Below are positions 26,172 through 34,712 of a DNA stretch of 64,000 nucleotides, piece after piece. The notes beneath the pieces were generated by a model. The model saw only the letters and a list, made by a program, of their open reading frames with translations. It made no database searches and had not been told where the DNA came from. Location of the stretch: contig NZ_JAMJWD020000003.1 of NCBI RefSeq assembly GCF_023554255.2, positions 124,001 through 188,000 on the forward strand, written 5' to 3'. The stretch comes from Phyllobacterium sp. 21LDTY02-6 (lineage in GTDB: Bacteria > Pseudomonadota > Alphaproteobacteria > Rhizobiales > Rhizobiaceae). Every line of letters starts with the position of its first letter. Within the stretch, counting starts at the first letter, position 1. The translations under genes and the position numbers were made by a program.

Positions 26172-27314
26172 GTGACGAGCGAGTCGACCGGCGAACCATC
26201 GAAATCCACAAATCCGGCCATTTCCAGCCAAAGAAGACGCCGGCTCCGCCTGTCGCTCGCGATTGCCGGCGTCGCGATGCTCGCGATATTTCTTGCCGGT
26301 TGCGGCATATATCTTTCGATCACGGCCAATCTCAGTCATATCGCGCTTGTGTCCGAGGACCTTGGTGATGCCCGGCCGGTCAAGACCGACACCAATTCGC
26401 TGAACATCCTGTTGATCGGCTCGGATGAACGCGACGGCATGAATGCCGAATATGGCGCCTATGATGGCGAGCGCGCCGACGTGATCATGCTTGCCCATGT
26501 TTCGAGCCAGCGCCACGAGGCGACGGTGGTCAGCTTCCCGCGCGATCTTCTGATCCAGCTGCCGGCCTGCCAATCAGGCGATGGCTGGTCGGGGCAGAAG
26601 AAGCATCTCGGCATGATCAATTCCTCGTTCAGTTCGGGCGGCGTCGGCTGCCTCTGGAAGACGGTCGAGAAGCTGACGGGGGTCTATATCGACCATGCGG
26701 CAATGGTGGATTTCAATGGATTCAAGTCCGTGGTGGACTCCGTTGGCGGCGTAAGCGTCTGCCTGCCGCAAGCGGTGCGGGATCAATATAGCCAGCTGGA
26801 TCTGCCCGCCGGTTGGCAAACCCTCCGGGGCGAACAGGCGCTGGGCTATGTGCGGGCGCGCTATGGCATCGGCGATGGCACCGATATCGGCAGGATACAG
26901 CGGCAGCACGCCTTCGGCGCCGCCATCGTCAAAAGGGTCCGCAGCGGCGTCCTCTTCAATCCGGTACGGCTGGTCGGGTTCCTGAATGCCGTCGCGCGTT
27001 CGATCAGCACCGACCCCGGAATGACCCCCGGCGTGATGAGGCAGCTGGCTTTTTCCCTGCTGTCGGTCGAGCATTTCCAGTTCATCACCACGCCGTGGCG
27101 CTATTCGGCGGTCCAGCCCGGCCGGGTTGAATGGCGCGCGACGCCGGCAAGAAAACTGTTTCGGTCCATCGCCAACGACCTGCCCATCGCCCAGCCTGAA
27201 ATAAGAGCTCCCGACAGAACCGTCGCCCTGCGACCGGCTGGCACCGCACCGGCACCCCGGGCCTCCGAGGCGAAAGCTTCGGACACTCCCTGCTCGACTT
27301 CCGTGAGCGGATAA
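26172..27314 (+). CDS. LytR-CpsA-Psr (LCP) family protein
   Basis: A membrane-anchored protein of 380 residues. A basic cytoplasmic tail and one membrane segment (about residues 20-48) precede a periplasmic LCP domain (about 75-250). Core motifs are NILLIGSDERDG, ERADVIMLAHV, VVSFPRDLLIQLP, DHAAMVDFNGFKSVVDSVGG and RARYGIGDGTDIGRIQRQ. In Gram-positives LCP enzymes transfer wall polymers from polyprenyl lipid to peptidoglycan. The spacing of motifs looks actinobacterial. The GTG at 26172 has GGAGA 5 bases upstream; an earlier GTG at 26157 is weaker. The C-terminal 60 residues are proline- and alanine-rich. What polymer it would act on here is unknown. Confidence 0.9.
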   Translation: MTSESTGEPSKSTNPAISSQRRRRLRLSLAIAGVAMLAIFLAGCGIYLSITANLSHIALVSEDLGDARPVKTDTNSLNILLIGSDERDGMNAEYGAYDGERADVIMLAHVSSQRHEATVVSFPRDLLIQLPACQSGDGWSGQKKHLGMINSSFSSGGVGCLWKTVEKLTGVYIDHAAMVDFNGFKSVVDSVGGVSVCLPQAVRDQYSQLDLPAGWQTLRGEQALGYVRARYGIGDGTDIGRIQRQHAFGAAIVKRVRSGVLFNPVRLVGFLNAVARSISTDPGMTPGVMRQLAFSLLSVEHFQFITTPWRYSAVQPGRVEWRATPARKLFRSIANDLPIAQPEIRAPDRTVALRPAGTAPAPRASEAKASDTPCSTSVSG

Positions 27315-27402
27315 CGCTTCTCGCGGCACTTTTCCGCCTGCGGCAGCAATCTTTCGAAATAATCTTCCACATATGTAGGATCGGCGCTCCCTCGACCGTC
27401 CT

Positions 27403-27474
27403 AGTGTGATGGAATTGAAATATGTCTCTCTAGGGCGCTGGTGCCGGAGCATATCTCAATTCCGAAACCACACT
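27403..27474. repeat. Imperfect inverted repeat, 72 bases
   Basis: Outer arms AGTGTG / CACACT and inner arms GGAATTGA / TCAATTCC, followed by ATATG / CATAT, enclose a loop of about 25 bases. No gene is present. It resembles a small palindromic repeat element or a MITE remnant. Confidence 0.6.
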
Positions 27475-27491
27475 GGAAACATATGGTTGCT

Positions 27492-27563
27492 AGTGACCCC
27501 CTCGAACCTGAAGTTCATCTGACCCTGCTGCAATAATGTCGTGAACTTCAGATTCGGGTCACT
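27492..27563. repeat. Second inverted repeat, 72 bases
   Basis: Outer arms AGTGACCC / GGGTCACT and inner arms CTGAAGTTCA / TGAACTTCAG (10 of 10 bases) enclose a 24-base loop. It ends 35 bases before the VOC gene start, so it may affect that gene's expression. A mobile-element remnant is the other reading. Confidence 0.65.
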
Positions 27564-27598
27564 GGTTGCAGAACGAAACGCAAAATGGAGTAGCTACC

Positions 27599-28015
27599 GT
27601 GCCGAAGATGATTTTCCTGAACCTGCCTGTTGAAGATATCGCTGCCGCAACCCGCTTCTACGAGATACTGGGCTGCCAGAAGAACGAACAGTTCAGCGAC
27701 GAGCGCGCATCGAGCATGATGTGGTCGGATGTGATCACGTTCCAGCTGCTGACCCGCGACTATTTCAAGTCGTTCAGCCACAAGCCCATCGCCGATCCGC
27801 ACGGCGCCGTCGGGGCGATGATCGCCCTCTCCCTGGATAGTCGCGAGGACGTCGACAGGCTCGCCGAGGCGGCAAAAACCGCCGGCGGCAAGATCGACGT
27901 GCGCGCCGCGATGGATCTCGGTTTCATGTACAACCGCGCCGTCGAGGATCCGGATGGCCATGTCCTGGAACTGGTCTGGATGGATCCTGCGGGCATGCCT
28001 GCCGACGCGAGCTGA
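27599..28015 (+). CDS. VOC (glyoxalase/bleomycin resistance) superfamily protein
   Basis: A 138-residue paired beta-alpha-beta-beta-beta protein. The opening IFLNLPVEDIAAATRFYEIL and the ending DPDGHVLELVWMD are hallmarks of the family; the glutamate in LELVW is the usual metal ligand, while the first ligand is less clear. The GTG at 27599 is chosen for GGAG 8 bases upstream; an ATG at 27566 would fall just after the inverted repeat. Function unknown. Confidence 0.85.
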   Translation: MPKMIFLNLPVEDIAAATRFYEILGCQKNEQFSDERASSMMWSDVITFQLLTRDYFKSFSHKPIADPHGAVGAMIALSLDSREDVDRLAEAAKTAGGKIDVRAAMDLGFMYNRAVEDPDGHVLELVWMDPAGMPADAS

Positions 28016-28085
28016 TACCCAACCGAAACACGCATTGCGCGAGCCACGGGCCCGACCGCATCACTGCACTTCAAGGAGTAAGATC

Positions 28086-28523
28086 ATGAACGCATCCACC
28101 ATGCTCTGGTCGGGCCGAATTCTGACAGGGCTCTTTGCCCTGTTCATGCTCGCGGCGTCCATATCGCCCAAATTGCTGGGCCTGCCCGTCGCCGAAGAGA
28201 CGCTGGCGCAGCTCGGATGGCCGGCGGGCTATTCCCATTTGATCGGTTTTATCGAACTGGGCTGTCTTGTGCTCTATCTCATACCGCGCACGAGCGTTCT
28301 CGGAGCCGTGCTGATGATGGGCATCCTGGGCGGAGCCATGGCAACGCAGATCAGGGCCGAAAGCCCGCTGTTCAGCCATGTATTCTTCAGTCTCTATCTC
28401 GGATTGTTCATGTGGGGCGGCCTGTGGCTGCGCGATGCCGGCCTGAGGGCGGTCTTTCCGTTCCGCTCGCAGCCTGTTTCCGCAAAGGCAGCCCAGCCTG
28501 CCGGCCTCGTGCGCGCACGATAG
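28086..28523 (+). CDS. DoxX family membrane protein
   Basis: An inner-membrane protein of 145 residues with four hydrophobic helices and the DoxX-like opening SGRILTGLFALFMLAASISPKLLG. AAGGAG precedes the ATG at 28086. The family includes subunits of quinone and thiosulfate enzymes, but most members, like this one, have no assigned role. It follows the VOC gene after 70 bases and may be co-transcribed. Confidence 0.85.
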   Translation: MNASTMLWSGRILTGLFALFMLAASISPKLLGLPVAEETLAQLGWPAGYSHLIGFIELGCLVLYLIPRTSVLGAVLMMGILGGAMATQIRAESPLFSHVFFSLYLGLFMWGGLWLRDAGLRAVFPFRSQPVSAKAAQPAGLVRAR

Positions 28524-28649
28524 GCCGGTTGGCAATCGACAAGGATCGCGATAGCGATTGACGGCCCGGGCGAATCAGCATGTCCATGCTGCGCCGAATG
28601 CCGGCATCGGTTCGCGGAACCGCAATATTCGAGAATCGGGAGGCGATTC

Positions 28650-30200
28650 ATGCATGAGAACCTGAAAGCCAGAAGCGAACAACTTGCGGGGCGCCGCGAG
28701 TGGATCGGCCTCTGCGTGCTGTCCATCGCCTGCCTGATCTATTCCATGGACCTGTCCGTGCTCTTCCTGGCGATGCCCGCGATCATGGCCGATCTCGATC
28801 CATCTGCGTCGGAACTGCTTTGGATCAACGACATATACGGCTTCATGGTGTCCGGCTTCCTCGTCACGATGGGCACGCTCGGAGACCGCATAGGCAGAAG
28901 GCGCGTCCTGCTCGTCGGTGCCTTCGCCTTCGGCGTGGCATCGGCATTGGCCGCCTTTTCCAGTACGGCTCAGCAGCTGATCATCGCCAGGGCGCTGCTC
29001 GGAATTGCCGGCGCGACGATCGCCCCCTCGACGCTGTCGCTGGTCGTCAACCTCTTCCACAACGAGGCCGAACGGACGCGCGCCATCGGCATCTGGGGCA
29101 CGGCCTTCGCCCTGGGCGGCCTGGTCGGACCCCTGATCGGCGGCGGCCTGCTGCAATATTTCCATTGGGGTTCGGTGTTCCTGATCAATATCCCCATCAT
29201 GGCCGCGCTGCTCATCGCGGCACCGTTCCTGCTGCCGGAATACAAGAATGACGAAGGCGGCAAGCTCGACCTTCTCAGCGTTGTTCTCTCGCTGGCGACG
29301 GTCTTGCCGGTCATATACGGCTTCAAGCACATGGCCGCCTATGGCTTCGAGCCAACGCAGCTGGTGCCGATCGCGGTTGGCGTGCTGGTTGGCGTCTGGT
29401 TCGTCCGCCGGCAGAAACAGCTTGCGCATCCGCTGATCGACCTTGCGCTATTCCGCATACCGGCATTCACGGCCTCGTTGATGGTCAATCTCGCCGGCGT
29501 GTTCTTCGTTTTCGGCGTGTTCCTGTTCCAGAACCTGTTCCTGCAGCTGGTGCTGGGCCTGTCGCCGCTGGAGGCCGCGCTCTGGTCCGTGCCGTCGGCG
29601 CTCGTATTCACGGTGATGTCGCTCCAGGCCTATCGCGTCGTCAATCGCTTCGGGCAGGTCAAGACCATTCTGCTTGGCCTGGTGGTCAATGCCCTCGGCA
29701 CCGCAGTCATGGCGATGGCCGCCTATTCGGAGAGCCTGCTGGGCGTCCTTGGTGCAAGCATGCTGGTCGGCCTCGGCTTCGTGCCCGTGATCCTGACCAC
29801 GACCGGCCTGATCGTCGGCACGGCTCCGCCCGAGCGTGCGGGTTCTGCCTCGGCCATATCCGAAACCGGCGCGGAATTCGGCGGCGCGCTGGGTGTTGCT
29901 GTCCTTGGAAGCATCGGCACCATCGTCTATCGCATGACGATGGAAGGCGTCGATCTCGCGGGGCTGAGCAGCGCGCAGGCGCTGGCGGTATCGACCACCT
30001 TGACGGGTGCGGTCGAGGTCGCGAAGACCATGGGCAACGCCGTAGCTCCGGCCTGGCTGGAAACGGCGCGGACAGGCTTCTCGCTCGGCTTTGCCGTCTG
30101 CTGCGCCGTCGCAACCATAACATTGCTGCTACTGGCGGCCATAGCACGCAAGGTCTATGCGACGGCCCATATCGACGAGGCGAGCGTCGCCGCCCACTGA
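28650..30200 (+). CDS. MFS multidrug exporter, DHA2 family (14 segments)
   Basis: A proton-driven exporter of 516 residues with the 14-segment layout of QacA/SmvA. The motif D-like sequence MDLSVLFLAMPAI is in helix 1, motif A GDRIGRRRVLLVG is between helices 2 and 3, and motif C GLVGPLIGGGLL is in helix 5. GGGAGG precedes the ATG. Substrates are likely cationic drugs or dyes. No repressor gene is adjacent. Confidence 0.9.
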   Translation: MHENLKARSEQLAGRREWIGLCVLSIACLIYSMDLSVLFLAMPAIMADLDPSASELLWINDIYGFMVSGFLVTMGTLGDRIGRRRVLLVGAFAFGVASALAAFSSTAQQLIIARALLGIAGATIAPSTLSLVVNLFHNEAERTRAIGIWGTAFALGGLVGPLIGGGLLQYFHWGSVFLINIPIMAALLIAAPFLLPEYKNDEGGKLDLLSVVLSLATVLPVIYGFKHMAAYGFEPTQLVPIAVGVLVGVWFVRRQKQLAHPLIDLALFRIPAFTASLMVNLAGVFFVFGVFLFQNLFLQLVLGLSPLEAALWSVPSALVFTVMSLQAYRVVNRFGQVKTILLGLVVNALGTAVMAMAAYSESLLGVLGASMLVGLGFVPVILTTTGLIVGTAPPERAGSASAISETGAEFGGALGVAVLGSIGTIVYRMTMEGVDLAGLSSAQALAVSTTLTGAVEVAKTMGNAVAPAWLETARTGFSLGFAVCCAVATITLLLLAAIARKVYATAHIDEASVAAH

Positions 30201-30336
30201 TTGCAGTCCACTGATTGCGGCCCACGATTAAGGAGGATGACCATGGCGAGCCGCATGTGTACGTCTGCGCTATGGCTATGCAACCAAGCTGACGATATGG
30301 TTGTATCCGCAACTTTCCGGATTCTAGAGACCAGAC

Positions 30337-30645
30337 ATGCGACAGGTGATCAGTACCATATTCGCGGTGTCGCTGGTGTACGGCGCCCTTGCCGGCGTCG
30401 ATGCCCATGCGGCACCAAAGCGTTCAGCTGAACTTTCCACTCTCGACAGGATAAACAAGATCATCCGCGGCGAAGGCACGCCCGGTGAAAGCGTCACCTC
30501 GCAGAATGGCGACGTCGTCTATACGGTCCTTGAAGGCGGTGGCGTCGAAGTGCGCAATAAACGCTACGGAACCGTGCGCCAGTATGGGCCGGTCCCGCCG
30601 CAGAGCGACAATGTGAACAGCCGCGCCAAGCCGCTCTACCAGTAA
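30337..30645 (+). CDS. Small secreted hypothetical protein
   Basis: A 102-residue protein whose first 26 residues are a Sec signal peptide ending VDAHA. The mature part (about 76 residues) carries a short beta-rich segment with GDVVYTVLEGGGVEVRNKRYG and no cysteine. No domain is recognised. The ribosome site (GAGA) is weak. A stronger site at 30230 belongs to another, overlapping short frame. Confidence 0.65.
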   Translation: MRQVISTIFAVSLVYGALAGVDAHAAPKRSAELSTLDRINKIIRGEGTPGESVTSQNGDVVYTVLEGGGVEVRNKRYGTVRQYGPVPPQSDNVNSRAKPLYQ

Positions 30646-30668
30646 CGGCCAATCAGGGGCGAACCGAA

Positions 30669-30698
30669 ATCGAGGTCCGGAAGCGCCGGGACCTCGAT
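30669..30698. terminator. Strong hairpin between convergent genes
   Basis: Perfect 10-base stem ATCGAGGTCC / GGACCTCGAT with a 10-base loop in the 66-base gap between the secreted protein gene and the TRAP binding-protein gene. It can stop transcription from both sides. Confidence 0.65.
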
Positions 30699-30711
30699 AT
30701 TCGCATTCAGT

Positions 30712-31707
30712 TCAGAGCGAGGCGCCCACTTCGCGAATCTCCTTCAGGATCGGCGCTTTTGGAAGCCAGATTTCATCATATGCCTTGATGATATCGGCGC
30801 TGTTCTTCAGGTCGACATCGACGATCTTGATGCCGGTATCCTTGAAGTTCTGCAGCAAGGCCGCCTCGTTCGCCACCGTCGCATCCACCTGTTTCGCCAG
30901 TTCTTCCTGGATCAGGCGGGTGATCAGTGTGCGGTCGCTTTCCGGTACGTTCTTCCAGACCCGTGCCGAAACCAGTGCGACGCATGGCATGAAGATGGCG
31001 TTCATGCGCAGCATCGTCTTCGCCACCTTGTCGTAGCGCTGGTTCCACGACAGATCGAGATCCGCCTCGAGGCCGTCCACCTGGCCATTGGACATCGCGT
31101 CGAATACCTGCGGTGTGGGAATCGGCGTCGGCGCAGCACCCAGCAACTGGTAGAAGTCACGATAGGCCGGGGTGGTGTTGATCCGCAGCTTCATGCCGTT
31201 GATGTCTTCGATACCATTGACCACATTGCCGGTGAACACGACGCGGAGCGTGGTGATGCCATAGCCGAGGCCGATCGTTCCGGTCTCGACCGGCAGCACC
31301 TCGAGCAGCTTCATGGCGACGGGATGACGGACGAGCTTGGCGACATTTTCGGTGCTCGTCACCAGCCAGGGCGCATTGATGGCGGCAATCTGGGGAATGC
31401 GCGAGCCGAGCTCCGCGGTCATGATCCAGGCGAGATCGAGCGCCCCCGACTGCATCTGCTGCAGCATTGCGCCTTCATTGCCGAGCTGGTTGGACGGGAA
31501 GACCTGGATGGAAAGCCGGCCATTGCTTTCTTCCTGGAGACGCTTGCCCACAGCCTCGGCGGCAATGTTCCAGGGATGGCCGGGCGGCGTGGTGATGCCA
31601 AGGCGATAGACCTTGGCTTCCTGGGCACGAAGCAATGAAGGTGTAGCAAGCGCCACCGCCGAACCGAGCGATGCCGCCTTGATGAATGAGCGCCGAGTGA
31701 ATGGCAT
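30712..31707 (-). CDS. TRAP transporter substrate-binding protein (DctP)
   Basis: A periplasmic binding protein of 331 residues. The twin-arginine signal TRRSFIKAASLGS, cleaved near LLRAQ, sends it out through Tat. The DctP arginine region, which binds the ligand carboxylate, is in MKLRINTTPAYRDFY. It is the last gene of a dctQ-dctM-dctP operon. The ligand is a carboxylate; the neighbouring DHDPS-family gene suggests a sugar acid, sialic acid or hydroxyproline-like compound. Confidence 0.9.
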   Translation of the reverse strand: MPFTRRSFIKAASLGSAVALATPSLLRAQEAKVYRLGITTPPGHPWNIAAEAVGKRLQEESNGRLSIQVFPSNQLGNEGAMLQQMQSGALDLAWIMTAELGSRIPQIAAINAPWLVTSTENVAKLVRHPVAMKLLEVLPVETGTIGLGYGITTLRVVFTGNVVNGIEDINGMKLRINTTPAYRDFYQLLGAAPTPIPTPQVFDAMSNGQVDGLEADLDLSWNQRYDKVAKTMLRMNAIFMPCVALVSARVWKNVPESDRTLITRLIQEELAKQVDATVANEAALLQNFKDTGIKIVDVDLKNSADIIKAYDEIWLPKAPILKEIREVGASL

Positions 31708-31731
31708 TGGTTTGTTCCTTGTCGCGTGTGG

Positions 31732-32997
31732 TTATGAGAAATAGGTCGAAAGAACCGGGAAGATCGACAGCAGCACCAGGATGATGCAGCTGATGAAGAA
31801 GAACGGCAGCGTGACGATGAACATCTTGCCCGGCTTCGCGCCGGTTACCGCCGAAGCGATGAAGAAGTTCAGGCCGACAGGCGGTGACAGAAAGCCGAGC
31901 ACGAGGTTGATCACCGCGACGACGCCGAAATGCACCGGGTCGATGCCATAGACGCCCGTGGCGATGGGGAGCAGTATCGGCACCGTCATGATCAGGCCCG
32001 GCGCCCCGTCGATCACCGTACCGATGACGAGCAGAATGACGTTGACCAGGAGCATGAACATGATGGGATCGCTGGCGATGGTCTGTATCCATGCGGCCAC
32101 GCGCTGCGGCACCATGCCGTACACGAGCACCCAGGAGAAGACCGCCGCAGCGGCGATCAGGAACAATATGCCGGCGGAAAGCACGCCAGCCTTGACGAAC
32201 ATGGCCGGAAGCTTGTCGAGGCTGAGGTCCTTGGTGACGAAGCGGCCGACGAATATGGCAGCGACGACGCCCATGGCGGCCGCCTCGGTGGGGTTGGCAA
32301 TGCCGGTGACGATGGAACCGACGATGATCAGCGGAATCGTCAATGTCGGCAGCGCGCTCACCACGATCTCGACGCGGCGCTTGAAGGCCAGGCGCTCGCC
32401 GCGCGGATAATTGTAGATGAAGCCCATCAGGGCGATGATCGCGCAGAAGGCGACGGAGAGCAGCAGGCCCGGAATGATACCTGCCGCCAGCATCGTGCCG
32501 ACGGGAACCTGCGCGATGACGCTATAGACGACGAACATGATGGATGGCGGGATGATCGGCCCGAGCATGCCCGCATAGGCGGTCAGACCTGCGGCGAAAG
32601 TCTTGTCGTAGCCCTTCCGTTCCATTTCAGGCACGACCATCTGCGACATCAGGGCCACCTGCGCCGCAGCCGAGCCGAGAATGGAGGCGACGAACATGTT
32701 GGCGAGGAGGTTGACATAGGCCAGCCCGCCTTTCAGCGCGCCGACAAAGGCCATGGCCATGTCGATGATGCGGCGGGTGATGCCGCCGCCATTCATGATT
32801 TCGCCAATGAGAATGAAGAGCGGGATGGCGATCAACCCATAACTGTCCAGACCGGTGAACATCTGGGTCGGAAACGACACGAACAGAACAGAATTGTCGG
32901 TCTGCCAGATATAGGCAACAGCCGTCAGGCACAGCACGATCGAGATCGGCAATCCGATCAGCATCAGCAATGCCATTGCCGAAAAGGTAATCATCAT
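31732..32997 (-). CDS. TRAP transporter large permease (DctM)
   Basis: Inner-membrane subunit of 421 residues with 12-13 hydrophobic segments that carries the solute by sodium symport. Family motifs are AIPLFILIGEIM and ILGSAAAQVALMSQMVVPEM. The start is placed at the double ATG (32997), which overlaps the small-subunit stop; the longer frame reading into the small subunit is rejected. A normal length for the family. Confidence 0.92.
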   Translation of the reverse strand: MMITFSAMALLMLIGLPISIVLCLTAVAYIWQTDNSVLFVSFPTQMFTGLDSYGLIAIPLFILIGEIMNGGGITRRIIDMAMAFVGALKGGLAYVNLLANMFVASILGSAAAQVALMSQMVVPEMERKGYDKTFAAGLTAYAGMLGPIIPPSIMFVVYSVIAQVPVGTMLAAGIIPGLLLSVAFCAIIALMGFIYNYPRGERLAFKRRVEIVVSALPTLTIPLIIVGSIVTGIANPTEAAAMGVVAAIFVGRFVTKDLSLDKLPAMFVKAGVLSAGILFLIAAAAVFSWVLVYGMVPQRVAAWIQTIASDPIMFMLLVNVILLVIGTVIDGAPGLIMTVPILLPIATGVYGIDPVHFGVVAVINLVLGFLSPPVGLNFFIASAVTGAKPGKMFIVTLPFFFISCIILVLLSIFPVLSTYFS

Positions 32998-33608
32998 GCG
33001 GCTCCTTCGGCATTGGCGAGAGCCATCTGCTTGCGCTTTTCGGCGAAGCCGAGGTCTTCCAGCAGGTTGGCGAGGCAGTGCAGGGTCAATGTCACCGAGA
33101 AGATCGGCAGGATGAGATTGACGACCCATGTGGGCCATTCCAGCGTCTGCGTCCTTTCGGAGTAAAGGAAATTGAAGCTTTCGGCGGCGAAGGCCTTGGG
33201 ATCGAAACCATGCGACGCGATGCCGATCGGGTCCATCCAGTTCCAGCACATCACGATGAAGCCCACTGCGAAACACAGGGAAAGCCCGGTGGCCAGGGCC
33301 CGCAATCGCCCGACCCATGCCGGCGGCAGGCTGTCAGACAGCAGCGTCACCGCGAAATCCATGCGCAGCCGCGTCATGACCGACGCGCCGATGAAGCCCA
33401 GCCAGATCATCGAGAATATCGATGCCTCGTCGATCCAGTAGATCGGCATCTTGGCAAAGCGCGTCACGACATTGGTGAGGATCAGCACGAGCAGGATGGT
33501 GATGAAAACGCCGGCGAGAAACTTCTCCAGGCTCAGGACCGCTTGAGATATGGCCGTGATCTTGTCGGCCAAGCCCCTGCGGGCCGGACTTTCGTCCACG
33601 ATAGGCAT
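32994..33608 (-). CDS. TRAP transporter small permease (DctQ)
   Basis: Inner-membrane subunit of 204 residues with four hydrophobic helices and the DctQ motif YWIDEASIFSMIWLGF. The ATG at 33608 is chosen because AAAGGGG lies 6 bases upstream; two earlier ATGs would overlap that site. It is the first gene of the operon, and a perfect inverted repeat at 33632-33652 lies just before it. Confidence 0.9.
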   Translation of the reverse strand: MPIVDESPARRGLADKITAISQAVLSLEKFLAGVFITILLVLILTNVVTRFAKMPIYWIDEASIFSMIWLGFIGASVMTRLRMDFAVTLLSDSLPPAWVGRLRALATGLSLCFAVGFIVMCWNWMDPIGIASHGFDPKAFAAESFNFLYSERTQTLEWPTWVVNLILPIFSVTLTLHCLANLLEDLGFAEKRKQMALANAEGAA

Positions 33609-33631
33609 GCGCATTCCCCTTTGCATTTTTG

Positions 33632-33652
33632 GTGTATATTATAAGTATACAC
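33632..33652. promoter_or_regulatory. Inverted repeat GTGTATA-N7-TATACAC before the TRAP operon
   Basis: Perfect 7-base arms with a 7-base spacer, 24 bases upstream of the dctQ-type start, in AT-rich DNA. GTATAC-type cores are common among FCD GntR operators, and the regulator gene lies 150 bases away on the same strand. Repression by that regulator is likely. Confidence 0.55.
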
Positions 33653-33798
33653 AATCGGGAGCTGTCAACGGTTTTCGTGCAAGCAGCCGTTCAAAGCGGG
33701 TTCCGGGCGATGTCAGTCCGCCAGCGTGACGGCAAAGCCACGCCTGCACCTGTCGCGTGGCGCGGCGTGATCGGCAGTATTGGAGTTGTCGGCGGCGA

Positions 33799-34503
33799 TC
33801 AGATCCTGATCTGCTCGCGGCGGTCTTCCGTGATGAGCTTGCGGATCTGGTTGACGATCTGGTCCGCATGTCCGCTGGCGAGGCTGTCGGCGAGATCGAT
33901 GTCCTGCTCTTCGATGGCGCGGATCATGTCCTCATGCTCGACCACATATTGTTCGGGCAGGCGGTCGGCGAACGAAGAATAATAGAGCCGGAGCAGCCGG
34001 CGCCCCTCGTCGAGGAGACGGGCAAAGAGGCTGGCATAATAGGGATTGCGGCCGGCATCGGCGATGGCAGCATGGAAGTCGCGATTAGTGGCGATCATCT
34101 TCAGCGCATTCTGCTCGCGAACGGCGCGGGCGAAATCTTCCTGATGCGCGCGGATGATCTGCAGGTCGTCGGCGGTGCGATTGCGCGCGGCCAGCCGCGT
34201 CGTCATGCGATACATCAATGTCATCGCGTCGAAGAATGCTGGAAGCCCGAGGAAATCGATGTTCGACACCACTGTCGACCGATTGGGGAGCGCGATCACC
34301 AGGCCATCGCTGCCCAGCCGAACCAGCGCTTCGCGGATCGGCGTTCGGGACATTTCGAAGCGCTCGGCCAGTTGGTTTTCATCGATCGGACTTCCAGGGG
34401 GCAATTGCAGGCTGATGATCTCGTCCCGCAATATGTCGTAGACGAACTTGGCCCCCGAGCCCTTCTTCCGGTCCGGTGACGGGAGCGCCTGTTTCTGGTT
34501 CAT
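33799..34503 (-). CDS. GntR-family regulator, FCD subfamily
   Basis: A ligand-responsive repressor of 234 residues. The winged helix is at about 18-85 with RFEMSRTPIREALVRLGSDG as recognition core. The FCD effector domain is at about 95-225, with metal-ligand residues in NRDFHAAIADAG and EHEDMIRAIE. It sits between the TRAP operon and the divergent DHDPS-family gene and probably controls both. Confidence 0.92.
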   Translation of the reverse strand: MNQKQALPSPDRKKGSGAKFVYDILRDEIISLQLPPGSPIDENQLAERFEMSRTPIREALVRLGSDGLVIALPNRSTVVSNIDFLGLPAFFDAMTLMYRMTTRLAARNRTADDLQIIRAHQEDFARAVREQNALKMIATNRDFHAAIADAGRNPYYASLFARLLDEGRRLLRLYYSSFADRLPEQYVVEHEDMIRAIEEQDIDLADSLASGHADQIVNQIRKLITEDRREQIRI

Positions 34504-34626
34504 CGCATGTCCTTCTATGTAAGCCTAGGAATAGGCAAGAGCACCCTTGGGATCAAGCGCATTCGGCGCCCGCCTCCCGTCCTCCACCATCATTCTGCCT
34601 CAGCGCATAAAAGATGTCGACAAAAA

Positions 34627-34642
34627 GAATACATGTTATATA
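34627..34642. promoter_or_regulatory. Operator-like sequence before the DHDPS-family gene
   Basis: Read on the minus strand, TATATAACATGTATTC matches 12 of 16 positions of the TRAP operator (TATATTATAAGTATAC). It lies about 70 bases before the DHDPS-family start, so one regulator could bind both promoters. Confidence 0.35.
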
Positions 34643-34712
34643 TTGCTTGCAGTTCAGATAGATCATGCAGCGGAACCGCCACGGCGGACTGGCGGCAGGA
34701 CGAGGAGAAATC

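Noticed and set aside
25412-26329. Minus-strand frame with repeated G-K-T-T-G-K units
   Set aside because: It is opposite the YCII gene; the repeats come from the non-coding tandem array, and no ribosome site or domain supports it.
31930-33165. 411-codon plus-strand frame under the TRAP permeases
   Set aside because: Very rich in D, R, H and G without domains; a shadow of DctM and DctQ.
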